A stretch of DNA of 64,000 nt from Vreelandella zhanjiangensis DSM 21076. Its GTDB lineage: Bacteria > Pseudomonadota > Gammaproteobacteria > Pseudomonadales > Halomonadaceae. The stretch is from contig NZ_KB898647.1 in NCBI RefSeq assembly GCF_000377665.1, forward strand, positions 375,559-439,558, in the 5' to 3' direction. A program made the translations under genes and the position numbers. Positions 8,222 to 20,597 of this stretch are shown one piece after another (within the stretch, counting starts at the first letter, position 1; every line of letters starts with the position of its first letter). Under the pieces are notes generated by a model. That model had not been told where the DNA came from, searched no databases, and saw only the letters and a program-made list of their open reading frames with translations.

Positions 8222-8757
8222 GCTGGCCTCCTTTCGGATTCGGGTTGGACGTAAAGTCATTGTTTCGCATACCGCGCCGGCGAAAAGGCTTGCCCACTAT
8301 AGAAGCGTGCGACATTTTGTCAATTAGTCAAAACGCTAGGCGTCGTCGCTGCAAAACGTCATATGAAAATTTCATACATATCAAACGTGAAAACATAGTT
8401 ATGCAAAATTATTATTGTGAACAATACTTGTATATAGTTGCTGCCCGCTATATTAGCGAAGTGTCAGAGGTTTGACGACTCCTTAACAGGCTTATCAAAA
8501 CATCACAGCTCTGTCACTATATCGATGCTGCAACGCAAAATCGACTCGGGTTGATGGCTTTTTTTTGCTCCATAGTCGAGTTAGGTCCGAGTTCGGTTTG
8601 TCAGCAGGGGCGAAGGTTCTTATAATCCTCGGCGCGCGACCGGCAGGTAGGTGGTCGTGCCAGACTTGGCAAACGGCCGAGCCCCTTCCAGCAACCACTG
8701 CCCGCTCGGGCTATGCCCGACCTGTCGCAGAGCGGGCCAAGAGAGTGTGTATAAGCC
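8222..8757. other. gltA-sdhC divergent regulatory region
   Basis: 536 bp without a gene. It contains the gltA promoter, a candidate sdh promoter with -10 TATATT at 8449-8454 (weak -35, TTGTAT at 8428-8433, 15-bp spacing), and a roughly 300-nt sdhC leader ending in a hairpin. That hairpin has outer arms GCCCGCTC (8700-8707) and GAGCGGGC (8730-8737), with an inner GGGC-TAT-GCCC (8708-8718). Frames drawn over this region have no family resemblance. Confidence 0.5.
8296..8323 (-). promoter_or_regulatory. gltA promoter
   Basis: On the minus strand a perfect -35 TTGACA (8323-8318) and a -10 TATAGT (8301-8296) are separated by 16 bp. The predicted start of transcription is near 8289, giving a 5' leader of about 68 nt before the gltA ATG. 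Confidence 0.75.
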
Positions 8758-9135
8758 GTGAATAGCAAACGACCCGTAAATCTAGATCTAACAACGATAC
8801 ACTTCCCACTTCCGGCACTGACGTCGATTACCCACCGTGTTACGGGGGTTATTCTGTTCGTGGGCCTGATTTTCGCTTTTTGGGCGCTGGGTAAGTCACT
8901 GTCATCTCCGGCAGGCTTCGATGCTGTTAGCAATGCGCTGGCCAATAACGTACTGGCCAAGTTTATTGCTTGGGGTCTGCTATCTGCTCTGGCGTTCCAT
9001 TTTGTAGCAGGTATCAAGCACCTGTTAATGGATGCAGATATTGGCGTGACGCTAGAAGGTAGTGTGCAAAAAGCACAGATCACCGTAGTGGTCAGTGCGG
9101 TTCTGATTATTCTGGCAGGAGTTTGGGTATGGTAA
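8758..9135 (+). CDS. sdhC: Succinate dehydrogenase cytochrome b556 subunit
   Basis: A 125-residue membrane anchor with three transmembrane helices. The signature SITHRVTGVILF (about residues 22-33) contains the Ser and Arg of the quinone site, and HFVAGIKHLLMD (about 81-92) carries the haem-ligand His. The start is GTG at 8758: an in-frame stop sits at 8752-8754 and no other start occurs before the conserved N-terminus. It is the first gene of sdhCDAB and overlaps sdhD by 7 bp. Confidence 0.95.
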   Translation: MNSKRPVNLDLTTIHFPLPALTSITHRVTGVILFVGLIFAFWALGKSLSSPAGFDAVSNALANNVLAKFIAWGLLSALAFHFVAGIKHLLMDADIGVTLEGSVQKAQITVVVSAVLIILAGVWVW

Positions 9136-9476
9136 CCAATATCACAAGTTTTGGCCGCAGCGGGCTGTCTGACTGGCTGATGCAGCGCGTTTCTGCGGTT
9201 GTGCTGGCCGTTTATACGGTCTTTATGGTGGCCTACCTGCTGTTGCACCCAGACCTTGACTACTACACCTGGAGCGGTCTGTTTAACCAAACGTGGATGC
9301 GGATCTTCTCGCTGTTAGCCTTTATCTCTATCGCAGCGCACGCCTGGATTGGCCTGTGGACCGTAACCACCGATTACCTTAAGTCCACTCTACTGCGCGT
9401 AGGTGCCCAGACGCTGATCATTCTGGCCATCTTCGTATACCTGGTGTGGGGCATTCAAATTCTGTGGGGAGCTTGA
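9129..9476 (+). CDS. sdhD: Succinate dehydrogenase membrane anchor subunit
   Basis: A 115-residue, three-helix membrane protein pairing with SdhC to hold haem b and the ubiquinone site. The N-terminal GLSDWLMQRVSAVVLAVY is the conserved RVSA/W quinone-site region, and AAHAWIGLWTVTTDYL (about residues 70-86) has the haem-ligand His. I start at ATG 9129, preceded by CAGGAG at 7 bp, rather than a TTG two codons earlier. It ends 3 bp before sdhA, consistent with translational coupling. Confidence 0.95.
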   Translation: MVTNITSFGRSGLSDWLMQRVSAVVLAVYTVFMVAYLLLHPDLDYYTWSGLFNQTWMRIFSLLAFISIAAHAWIGLWTVTTDYLKSTLLRVGAQTLIILAIFVYLVWGIQILWGA

Positions 9477-9479
9477 TCC

Positions 9480-11252
9480 ATGTCTAACCTTCGTAGCCTG
9501 ACGTTTGACGCCATTATCATTGGTGGCGGTGGCGCTGGCCTGCGTGCTGCTTTGGAACTGGCGAAGTCCGGTAAAAAAACAGCCGTTTTGTCTAAAGTGT
9601 TCCCGACACGCTCCCACACGGTATCTGCTCAGGGTGGTATTACCTGTGCAATCGCGTCATCAGATCCAGACGATGACTGGCGCTGGCACATGTACGACAC
9701 CGTTAAAGGCGGCGACTATATCGCTGACCAGGACGCGTCGGAGTACATGTGTTCTGAAGGCCCTAAAGCCGTATTTGAGCTTGAGCACATGGGCTTGCCG
9801 TTCTCACGCTTTGATAATGGCCGTATCTATCAGCGTCCGTTCGGTGGTCAGTCCAAGAACTTTGGTGAAGGTGGTCAGGCAGCACGTACCTGTGCAGCAG
9901 CTGACCGTACCGGCCACGCACTGCTGCACACGCTTTACCAGAACAACCTGAAGAACAACACGACGTTCTTGAATGAGTGGTACGCGGTTGATCTGGTTAA
10001 GAATGCCAGCGGTGACGTGGTTGGCTGTATTGCCATGTGTATTGAAACCGGTGAAGTCGTTCACGTTAAATCGAAAGCGACCGTGCTGGCGACGGGTGGT
10101 GCAGGCCGTATCTACGCCTCTACTACCAACGCGCTGATCAATACGGGTGACGGTATCGGTATGGCACTGCGTGCCGGCTTCCCGATGCAGGACATGGAAA
10201 TGTGGCAGTTCCACCCGACCGGTATTTACGGTGCGGGCACGCTGGTCACCGAAGGTTGCCGTGGTGAAGGTGGCTACCTGATCAATAAAGACGGCGAGCG
10301 CTTTATGGAGCGTTACGCGCCCAACGCGAAAGACCTGGCGGGTCGTGACGTTGTTGCGCGCTCCATGGTGATGGAGATTCTTGAAGGCCGCGGCTGTGGC
10401 GAGAAGGGCGATCACGTCTTCCTGAAGCTTGATCACCTGGGCGAAGAAGTTCTAAGCAAGCGTCTGCCGGGTATTGTTGAGCTTTCCAAAACCTTCGCCC
10501 ACGTTGATCCGGCGAAAGACCCGATCCCGGTCGTGCCGACCTGCCACTATATGATGGGCGGTATTCCGACCAACATTCATGGTCAGGCGATTCTCCAGGA
10601 TGAAAGCGGCAACGATCAGATCATTAATGGTCTGTTCGCCTGTGGTGAAGCAGCGTGTGTATCTGTTCACGGTGCTAACCGTCTGGGCGGGAACTCTTTG
10701 CTTGATTTGGTAGTCTTTGGACGTGCGGCCGGCATGTTTATTGAAGGCGCGCTAAACGAAGGTATTGAGTACCTGGACGCTTCCGAGTCTGACATCCAAT
10801 CAGCCATGAAGCGCATCACCCGTTGGAACGAGTCTGAAGGTGGTGAGAGCATTCCTGCGCTGAAAGCGGAGCTTCAGGACATCATGCAGAACTCTTTCGG
10901 TGTATTCCGTGAAGAGAAAAACATGGTTGAAGGCGTTCAGAAGCTTGCCGACCTGCGTGGTCGAATCGCCAATGCTCACCTGCCTGACAAATCCAACGCT
11001 TTCAACACCGCCCGTGTAGAAGCGTTAGAGCTTGATAATCTAATGGAAGTGGCCGAAGCGACGGCAATTGCTGCCCTTGAGCGTAAAGAGAGCCGCGGTG
11101 CCCACTCGCGTTACGACTACCCGGATCGTGATGACGTCAACTGGCTGAAACACTCGCTCTACTTCCCGCTCACCAAAGAGTTGAAGCAGCGCGATGTTAA
11201 TTTTAAGCCAAAAACAGTTGATACGTTCGAACCCAAGGTTCGTACCTACTAA
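9480..11252 (+). CDS. sdhA: Succinate dehydrogenase flavoprotein subunit
   Basis: A 590-residue catalytic subunit of complex II that oxidises succinate to fumarate at the inner face of the membrane. It has the FAD-binding [15 protein letters not shown] at residues 12-26 and [12 protein letters not shown] near residue 43, whose His is the covalent FAD attachment site. The substrate region is [20 protein letters not shown] (about 238-257), with the catalytic R in [10 protein letters not shown] just after. [11 protein letters not shown] and [13 protein letters not shown] complete the active site. Full family length. Confidence 0.98.
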   Translation: MSNLRSLTFDAIIIGGGGAGLRAALELAKSGKKTAVLSKVFPTRSHTVSAQGGITCAIASSDPDDDWRWHMYDTVKGGDYIADQDASEYMCSEGPKAVFELEHMGLPFSRFDNGRIYQRPFGGQSKNFGEGGQAARTCAAADRTGHALLHTLYQNNLKNNTTFLNEWYAVDLVKNASGDVVGCIAMCIETGEVVHVKSKATVLATGGAGRIYASTTNALINTGDGIGMALRAGFPMQDMEMWQFHPTGIYGAGTLVTEGCRGEGGYLINKDGERFMERYAPNAKDLAGRDVVARSMVMEILEGRGCGEKGDHVFLKLDHLGEEVLSKRLPGIVELSKTFAHVDPAKDPIPVVPTCHYMMGGIPTNIHGQAILQDESGNDQIINGLFACGEAACVSVHGANRLGGNSLLDLVVFGRAAGMFIEGALNEGIEYLDASESDIQSAMKRITRWNESEGGESIPALKAELQDIMQNSFGVFREEKNMVEGVQKLADLRGRIANAHLPDKSNAFNTARVEALELDNLMEVAEATAIAALERKESRGAHSRYDYPDRDDVNWLKHSLYFPLTKELKQRDVNFKPKTVDTFEPKVRTY

Positions 11253-11279
11253 GCTCCGTATTGACGAGAGGGAGTTATA

Positions 11280-11990
11280 ATGTCCAATCTTCAGGTATCC
11301 GTATACCGTTATAATCCGGAAACCGACTCCGCACCTTATATGCAGGAGTTTCAAGTTGATACCAAAGGGCGCGACATCATGGTGCTGGATGTACTGCACC
11401 TGATGAAAGAGCAGGATAGTGGCCTGGCGTTCCGTCGTAGCTGCCGTGAAGGTGTTTGCGGCTCTGATGGTATGAACATGAACGGCAAAAACGGCCTGGC
11501 GTGTATTACGCCGCTGTCAGACGTTGTGAAAAACAACAAGCTGACTCTGCGCCCGCTGCCTGGCTTGCCGGTTATCCGCGATATGGTTGTGGATATGGGG
11601 ATTTTCTATAAGCAGTACGAGCGTATTCAGCCGTATCTGCAAAATGAAACGCCAGCTCCCGCCATCGAGCGTCTGCAGTCGCCCGAAGACCGTGAAAAGC
11701 TGGACGGCCTGTACGAGTGTATCCTGTGCGCCTGCTGTTCAACCTCATGCCCGTCGTTTTGGTGGAACCCCGATAAGTTTGTCGGACCTGCTGGCCTGCT
11801 GCAGTCTTACCGCTTCCTGGCAGATTCGCGTGATACCGCAACACGCGAGCGCTTAACTGACCTGGAAGATCCGTTCTCGGTGTTCCGCTGCCGCGGCATC
11901 ATGAACTGTGTAGCAGTTTGCCCGAAAGGCTTAAATCCGACGCGCGCCATCGGTAAAATCCGTGAAATGCTGCTTGCGGATGCAACGTAA
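11280..11990 (+). CDS. sdhB: Succinate dehydrogenase iron-sulfur subunit
   Basis: A 236-residue electron-transfer subunit. The [2Fe-2S] ligands are in SCREGVCGSDGMNMNGK with a following LAC, the [4Fe-4S] ligands in CILCACCSTSCP (about residues 146-157), and the [3Fe-4S] ligands in the same region plus CRGIMNCVAVCPKG (about 203-216). It passes electrons from SdhA FAD to the quinone site in SdhCD. GAGGGAG precedes the ATG. It ends the sdh part of the operon; a hairpin lies between it and sucA. Confidence 0.97.
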   Translation: MSNLQVSVYRYNPETDSAPYMQEFQVDTKGRDIMVLDVLHLMKEQDSGLAFRRSCREGVCGSDGMNMNGKNGLACITPLSDVVKNNKLTLRPLPGLPVIRDMVVDMGIFYKQYERIQPYLQNETPAPAIERLQSPEDREKLDGLYECILCACCSTSCPSFWWNPDKFVGPAGLLQSYRFLADSRDTATRERLTDLEDPFSVFRCRGIMNCVAVCPKGLNPTRAIGKIREMLLADAT

Positions 11991-12313
11991 GTACCCTTTG
12001 AGCAAATAAAATGCGATTGCCACGCAACTTGTATCGCTTTGCTACTTAAATCGTGGCGCTTCGCTTGTTATCATAGGGTTTGTCATAAGGTGCGGCGACG
12101 CGTCGCAGCTTATGACCAGACACGTTTAAAAGCCGGTGCTGTACGTACCGGCTTTTGAGCATGAACTGATTAAGAAATACTAGATAAGTAGGGCTTCCGG
12201 CTTTGAGCCGACGCCGCCGGCAAATGTTCCGCCCCGCCGGCAGGGCAATAGCGATGTCGTTGCGTTTTTGCAGCGATGCCGATACCACCCCATCAGTGCA
12301 GGGTGACCGAGAG
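11991..12313 (+). other. sdhB-sucA intergenic region with inverted repeats
   Basis: 323 bp without a gene. Two structures: an interrupted inverted repeat at 12083-12115 (outer arms TCATAAG and CTTATGA, inner perfect palindrome GCGACGCGTCGC at 12095-12106), and a terminator-like hairpin at 12128-12156. The frame extending upstream of sucA through 12203 lacks a ribosome site and conserved sequence. Confidence 0.55.
12128..12156 (+). terminator. Hairpin between sdhB and sucA (terminator or attenuator)
   Basis: Arms AAAAGCCGGT (12128-12137) and ACCGGCTTTT (12147-12156) make a 10-bp stem with a 9-nt loop, with the T run at the end of the right arm. Partial termination here would lower suc relative to sdh expression. 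Confidence 0.65.
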
Positions 12314-15148
12314 ATGCAACAAGGCATAATGGAGTTAATGTGGCGTTCCTCACACGTTAGTGGTGGCAATGTCCACTACGTGGAAGCGCTTTACGAGCAG
12401 TACCTCGCCGATCCTGATGCTGTTCCTGAGGAATGGCGTAGCTATTTTGACCAGCTACCCAGCTCCGAAGGCAGTGCCTCCCACGATGTTCCACTAAGCC
12501 CCGTTCGTGATCAGTTCTACCAGCTAGGCCGCGAAAGTCGTCCTGGCCGGGTAGTCGCCGCTGCCGATAGCGGTGAGAACAAAAAGCAGGTTAAAGTCCT
12601 GCAGCTGATCAATGCGTATCGCTTTCGTGGCCATCAGAAGGCCGATATCGATCCGCTAGGACTGCGCAATCCCACCCCCGTCCCTGACCTCGATTTGTCA
12701 TTTCATCAGCTTACCAAAGCTGATCTTGACACAGAGTTCCAGACCGGTTCATTTTTCCTGGGTATTGATAAAGCCCCGTTGCGTGACATCGTGGAGGCGC
12801 TGGAGCTAACTTACTGTCGCTCCATCGGCTGCGAGTTCATGCACATTGTGGACACCGAAGAGAAACGCTGGCTGCAGCGTCGCTTCGAATCAGTACGCAG
12901 TGCTCCCAAATTTAGTGACGATGTTCGCAAGCATGTGCTTGAGCGTCTGACCGCTGCGGAAGGTTTGGAAACTTACCTGGCTTCTAAGTACCCGGGCACC
13001 AAACGCTTTGGTCTTGAAGGTGGTGAAGTCTTTGTACCGATGATGGACGAGCTTATCCAGCGTGCTGGCGGTTATGGCACTAAGGAAGTCGTTATCGGTA
13101 TGGCGCACCGCGGTCGCCTTAACCTGCTGGTCAATATCCTGGGTAAAAACCCCGCTGATCTGATTGACGAGTTTGATGGTAAAAAGGTGATCGAGCGTGG
13201 TTCTGGTGACGTGAAATATCACCAGGGCTTTAGCTCCAACGTCATGTCACCGGGTGGTGAAGTCCACTTGGCCATGTCGTTCAACCCGTCGCACCTGGAA
13301 ATCGTAGCGCCGGTGGTTGAAGGGTCGGTACGTGCTCGTCAAGACCGCCGTAAAGATCCCGCTGGCGATAAAGTCTTACCCATCAATATTCATGGTGATG
13401 CTGCCTTTGCTGGTCAGGGCGTGGTCATGGAGACATTCCAGATGTCCCAGACGCGTGCCTATAAGACTGGCGGCACGATTCATATCGTCATCAATAACCA
13501 GGTAGGCTTTACGACGTCCAACCCCATGGACGCTCGTTCAACCGAGTACTGTACTGACATTGCCAAGATGGTCCAGGCGCCCATCTTCCATGTTAATGGT
13601 GATGATCCTGACGCCGTTATCCATGCTACTCAAGTGGCGCTGGACTACCGTCAGCAGTTCAAAAAAGACGTCGTTATTGATCTGGTCTGCTACCGTCGCC
13701 GTGGGCATAACGAAGCCGATGAGCCGTCCGGTACGCAGCCGCTGATGTACGCCAAGATCAAAGACCATGCGTCAACGCGTACGGTTTACGCAAAGCGTCT
13801 GGTTGAGCAAGGTGTTTTATCTGAAGACGACGCTAAAGCGATAATGGAAACCTATCGCGATGACTTAGTCGCAGGTAACCACGTTGCCAATGCGCTGGTG
13901 CAGGAGCCCAATAAATCCCTGTTTGTGGATTGGGCACCGTACCTGGGGCATGAGTGGACTGGCGATGCCGACACGTCGTTTGACATGAAGCGTCTGCAGC
14001 AGCTCGCCGCGAAAATGTGCGAGATCCCGGACGGGGTCGAAGTACAGCGTCAGGTTGCCAAGATTTACGAAGACCGCCGTAAGATGCAGGCCGGTGGCAT
14101 GTCAATGAATTGGGGCTTTGCTGAAACGCTGGCCTACGCCACATTGCTTGATCAGGGCCACCCCATCCGGATTACCGGTCAGGATGTGGGTCGCGGCACG
14201 TTCTCGCACCGCCATGCCGTGGTACATAACCAGAAAGATGGTTCTACTTACGTGCCGCTGCAAAATATGGCCGATAGTCAGCCGACGTTCACGATTCATG
14301 ACTCCTTCCTGTCGGAAGAAGCCGTGCTGGCGTTTGAATACGGTTACTCGACCACTGCGCCGAATGATCTGGTTATCTGGGAAGCTCAGTTTGGTGACTT
14401 CTTCAACGGCGCACAGGTTGTCGTTGACCAGTTTATTTCATCAGGTGAAAGCAAGTGGGGCCGTCTGTGTGGCCTGACGATGCTGCTACCCCATGGCTAT
14501 GAAGGCCAGGGTCCAGAGCACTCGTCTGCCCGCTTGGAGCGATTCCTGCAAATGTGCGCTGAGCACAACATGCAGGTGTGCGTACCCACAACGCCCGCAC
14601 AGATTTATCACCTACTGCGTCGTCAGGTTATTCGCCCGCTGCGTAAGCCGTTGATCGTTATGTCACCGAAGTCGCTTCTGCGTCACAAGGAAGCGGTATC
14701 GAGCCTTGAGGATCTTGCCCACGGCAAGTTCCAGATGGTGCTGCCGGATCAAGCGGAGCTGGTCGGTGAAGAGGTAACGCGTGTTATTCTGTGTTCAGGC
14801 AAGGTCTACTATGACCTGGCTGCTTGGCGCACAGAGAACGAGCGTAACGATACGGCGATTATTCGTCTTGAGCAGCTCTACCCCTTCCCGAAAGAAGAGC
14901 TTCTGGAAGTGCTCCAGGCGTATGCCAATGTGGAAGATATTGTCTGGTGTCAGGAAGAGCCATTGAATCAAGGCGCCTGGTATTCAAGTCAACACCACAT
15001 GCGTACAGTGGCCGATATGCTTAAAGATGGCCTAGGACGCGAGTTGAAATTTGCAGGACGTCCTGCCTCTGCCGCACCGGCAGCGGGCTACATGTCCGTT
15101 CACACTGAACAGCAGCGCCAACTGGTGGAAGACGCTTTTAATCTATAA
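12314..15148 (+). CDS. sucA: 2-oxoglutarate dehydrogenase E1 component
   Basis: A thiamine-diphosphate enzyme of 944 residues that decarboxylates 2-oxoglutarate and transfers succinyl to SucB lipoyl groups. The N-terminus (MWRSSHVSGGNVHYVEALYE) aligns with the E2-binding N-terminal tail typical of SucA. GMAHRGRLNLLVNILGK and SFNPSHLEIVAPVVEGSVRA are E1o catalytic signatures, and GDAAFAGQGVVMETFQMS and INNQVGFTTS belong to the ThDP/Mg site. I start at ATG 12314 because it gives the usual N-terminal length; ATG 12329, with AAGG upstream, is a close alternative. The C-terminal transketolase-like domain ends normally. Confidence 0.96.
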   Translation: MQQGIMELMWRSSHVSGGNVHYVEALYEQYLADPDAVPEEWRSYFDQLPSSEGSASHDVPLSPVRDQFYQLGRESRPGRVVAAADSGENKKQVKVLQLINAYRFRGHQKADIDPLGLRNPTPVPDLDLSFHQLTKADLDTEFQTGSFFLGIDKAPLRDIVEALELTYCRSIGCEFMHIVDTEEKRWLQRRFESVRSAPKFSDDVRKHVLERLTAAEGLETYLASKYPGTKRFGLEGGEVFVPMMDELIQRAGGYGTKEVVIGMAHRGRLNLLVNILGKNPADLIDEFDGKKVIERGSGDVKYHQGFSSNVMSPGGEVHLAMSFNPSHLEIVAPVVEGSVRARQDRRKDPAGDKVLPINIHGDAAFAGQGVVMETFQMSQTRAYKTGGTIHIVINNQVGFTTSNPMDARSTEYCTDIAKMVQAPIFHVNGDDPDAVIHATQVALDYRQQFKKDVVIDLVCYRRRGHNEADEPSGTQPLMYAKIKDHASTRTVYAKRLVEQGVLSEDDAKAIMETYRDDLVAGNHVANALVQEPNKSLFVDWAPYLGHEWTGDADTSFDMKRLQQLAAKMCEIPDGVEVQRQVAKIYEDRRKMQAGGMSMNWGFAETLAYATLLDQGHPIRITGQDVGRGTFSHRHAVVHNQKDGSTYVPLQNMADSQPTFTIHDSFLSEEAVLAFEYGYSTTAPNDLVIWEAQFGDFFNGAQVVVDQFISSGESKWGRLCGLTMLLPHGYEGQGPEHSSARLERFLQMCAEHNMQVCVPTTPAQIYHLLRRQVIRPLRKPLIVMSPKSLLRHKEAVSSLEDLAHGKFQMVLPDQAELVGEEVTRVILCSGKVYYDLAAWRTENERNDTAIIRLEQLYPFPKEELLEVLQAYANVEDIVWCQEEPLNQGAWYSSQHHMRTVADMLKDGLGRELKFAGRPASAAPAAGYMSVHTEQQRQLVEDAFNL

Positions 15149-15187
15149 AGCGCCCACCGGATTTAGAGAACACATAAGGGAAACGAC

Positions 15188-18324
<3,137 letters not shown>

Positions 18325-18346
18325 TAAGTTCAGCGGTAACAACCAG

Positions 18347-18366
18347 GCGCCACCATAAGGTGGCGC
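18347..18366 (+). terminator. Hairpin after lpd
   Basis: Arms GCGCCACC (18347-18354) and GGTGGCGC (18359-18366) around an ATAA loop, with only a weak T-rich tail. It probably separates or attenuates transcription before sucCD. Confidence 0.45.
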
Positions 18367-18469
18367 ATCACTTTCGGGCATGTTGTAAAATAGCGCGCGA
18401 AAGTACGGGGATGGCCCGTTTTTAAAACGGGTTGTCGTTCGAGTCACATGCAACCAATGGCATGAATCG

Positions 18470-19636
18470 ATGAACCTTCACGAGTATCAAGGCAAACAGC
18501 TGTTTGCTGATTATGGTCTGCCAGTGTCCAAGGGCTTTGCCGTGGACACTCCCGAAGAAGCAGTAGAAGCGTGTAAAAAAATCGGCGGCGACATGTGGGT
18601 GGTTAAAGCCCAGGTTCACGCTGGTGGCCGCGGTAAAGCGGGCGGCGTTAAGCTGATCAAAGACCCCGCTGAAGCAAAAGCATTTGCTGAGCAGTGGCTG
18701 GGCAAAAACCTGGTGACTTTCCAGACTGACGAAAAAGGTCAGCCGGTTGCCAAAATCCTGGTTGAAACCTGCACCGATATCGCTGATGAGCTGTATCTGG
18801 GCGCCGTTGTCGATCGTACTACCCGTCGTGTGGTCTTCATGGCCTCGACTGAAGGTGGTGTAGAGATCGAAACCGTTGCAGAAGAAACACCGGAAAAGAT
18901 TCTTAAAGCTGAAATCGATCCGCTGGTCGGCGCGCAGCCGTACCAGGCGCGTGAACTGGCGTTTGCTCTGGGCCTGAAAGGCGACCAGATCAAACAGTTC
19001 ACCAAGATTTTCCTAGGCCTCTCCAAGCTGTTCCATGACAAAGATCTGGCGCTTTTAGAGATCAACCCGCTGGTTATTACTGACGAAGGCAATCTTCACT
19101 GCCTCGACGCCAAACTGGGCCTCGACAGCAACGCGCTGTACCGTCACCCGGACCTGCAGGCCATGCGCGATCCTTCTCAGGAAGATCAGCGTGAAGCCGA
19201 TGCGGCGAAGTGGGAACTGAACTACGTTGCTCTCGACGGCAACATTGGTTGCATGGTTAACGGCGCAGGCCTTGCCATGGGTACCATGGACATCGTCAAC
19301 CTGAGCGGCGGCAAACCGGCTAACTTCCTGGACGTTGGCGGCGGCGCGACCAAAGAGCGCGTTGCAGAAGCGTTCAAGATCATCCTGTCTGACGACAATG
19401 TTAAAGCCGTTCTGGTTAACATTTTCGGCGGTATCGTTCGTTGCGACATGATTGCTGAAGGCATTATCGGTGCCGTTGAGCAAGTCGGTGTCAACGTACC
19501 GGTTGTCGTTCGCCTGGAAGGTAACAATGCCGAGCTGGGTGCTGAGAAACTGGCATCTAGCGGTCTGAACATCATCGCTGCTACCAGTCTGACCGATGCG
19601 GCTCAGCAGGTCGTTAAAGCGGCGGAGGGCAAGTAA
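18470..19636 (+). CDS. sucC: Succinyl-CoA synthetase beta subunit
   Basis: A 388-residue ATP-grasp subunit that, with SucD, interconverts succinyl-CoA and succinate with formation of ATP or GTP. N-terminal [20 protein letters not shown] is the family signature, [19 protein letters not shown] the nucleotide-binding strand, and [13 protein letters not shown] and [13 protein letters not shown] are near the phosphohistidine interface. The leader carries two inverted repeats (CTTTCG/CGAAAG and CCCGTTTT/AAAACGGG) and has no clear Shine-Dalgarno. The stop overlaps the sucD start by one base. Confidence 0.97.
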   Translation: MNLHEYQGKQLFADYGLPVSKGFAVDTPEEAVEACKKIGGDMWVVKAQVHAGGRGKAGGVKLIKDPAEAKAFAEQWLGKNLVTFQTDEKGQPVAKILVETCTDIADELYLGAVVDRTTRRVVFMASTEGGVEIETVAEETPEKILKAEIDPLVGAQPYQARELAFALGLKGDQIKQFTKIFLGLSKLFHDKDLALLEINPLVITDEGNLHCLDAKLGLDSNALYRHPDLQAMRDPSQEDQREADAAKWELNYVALDGNIGCMVNGAGLAMGTMDIVNLSGGKPANFLDVGGGATKERVAEAFKIILSDDNVKAVLVNIFGGIVRCDMIAEGIIGAVEQVGVNVPVVVRLEGNNAELGAEKLASSGLNIIAATSLTDAAQQVVKAAEGK

Positions 19637-20508
19637 TGAGTATCCTGATCGATAAGAACACCAAGGTCATCTGCCAAGGTTTCACCGGTGGCCAGGGCAC
19701 GTTCCACTCCGAGCAGGCGATTGCCTATGGTACGCAGATGGTCGGCGGTGTAACGCCGGGCAAAGGCGGCCAGGAGCACTTGGGTCTGCCGGTTTTCAAC
19801 ACCGTTAAAGAAGCGGTTGAGAAAACAGGCGCGGAAGCCAGCGTTATCTACGTTCCGGCACCGTTCTGTAAAGACTCGATCCTTGAAGCTGCAAATGCAG
19901 GCATCAAACTGATCGTGTGCATCACCGAAGGCATCGCCACGCTTGATATGCTCGAAGCAAAAGTAAAATGCGACGAGCTGGGCGTACGTCTGATTGGCCC
20001 GAACTGCCCAGGTGTTATCACCCCGGGCGAATGCAAAATCGGCATCATGCCGGGTCATATCCACCAGCCGGGCCGCGTAGGTATCGTATCGCGCTCAGGC
20101 ACCCTGACCTATGAAGCCGTTAAGCAGACCACTGATCACGGTTTCGGCCAGTCTACTTGTGTAGGTATCGGCGGTGACCCGATTCCGGGTTCCAACTTTA
20201 TCGACATCCTGGAGATGTTCGAAAAAGACCCGAAAACCGAAGCGATCGTCATGATCGGTGAAATCGGCGGCACGGCGGAAGAAGAAGCAGCGGCTTACAT
20301 CAAAGCCAACGTTTCCAAGCCAGTGGTTTCTTACATTGCCGGTGTTACTGCACCTCCTGGCAAGCGTATGGGCCATGCCGGCGCGATCATCTCTGGCGGT
20401 AAAGGTACTGCTGACGAGAAGTTTGCTGCCCTGGAAGACGCCGGTGTTAAAACCGTTCGTTCTTTGGCAGAAATCGGCGATGCACTGAAAGAAGTGACTG
20501 GCTGGTAA
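19636..20508 (+). CDS. sucD: Succinyl-CoA synthetase alpha subunit
   Basis: A 290-residue subunit with the CoA-binding N-terminal Rossmann region ([18 protein letters not shown]) and the active-site His in [14 protein letters not shown], phosphorylated during catalysis. [20 protein letters not shown] is the conserved central motif. Start overlaps the sucC stop (TAATG), implying translational coupling. It is the last gene of the block; a strong terminator follows. Confidence 0.97.
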   Translation: MSILIDKNTKVICQGFTGGQGTFHSEQAIAYGTQMVGGVTPGKGGQEHLGLPVFNTVKEAVEKTGAEASVIYVPAPFCKDSILEAANAGIKLIVCITEGIATLDMLEAKVKCDELGVRLIGPNCPGVITPGECKIGIMPGHIHQPGRVGIVSRSGTLTYEAVKQTTDHGFGQSTCVGIGGDPIPGSNFIDILEMFEKDPKTEAIVMIGEIGGTAEEEAAAYIKANVSKPVVSYIAGVTAPPGKRMGHAGAIISGGKGTADEKFAALEDAGVKTVRSLAEIGDALKEVTGW

Positions 20509-20530
20509 GTCACGCTCTATCTTGCATGTC

Positions 20531-20558
20531 AAAAAAGCACCCTTCGGGGTGCTTTTTT
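20531..20558. terminator. Bidirectional terminator after sucD
   Basis: Stem AAAAAAGCACCC (20531-20542) and GGGTGCTTTTTT (20547-20558) around a TTCG tetraloop. Flanking A and T runs allow it to work for sucD and for the convergent membrane-protein gene. Confidence 0.92.
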
Positions 20559-20597
20559 ATTGCCTGGCATTTATTGGCTCAAGGACGATCAGTCGCG

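Noticed and set aside
8601..9290. 229-codon minus-strand frame over sdhC/sdhD
   Set aside because: Antisense to two certain genes with conserved haem and quinone residues; composition is that of a shadow frame.
9804..10436. 210-codon antisense frame within sdhA
   Set aside because: Rich in Val/Thr/His/Arg as expected from reading GC-rich codons on the opposite strand; sdhA is unambiguous.
12203..12313. Upstream in-frame extension of sucA
   Set aside because: Adds 37 unconserved Arg-rich residues with no ribosome site; SucA homologues begin near the ATG at 12314.
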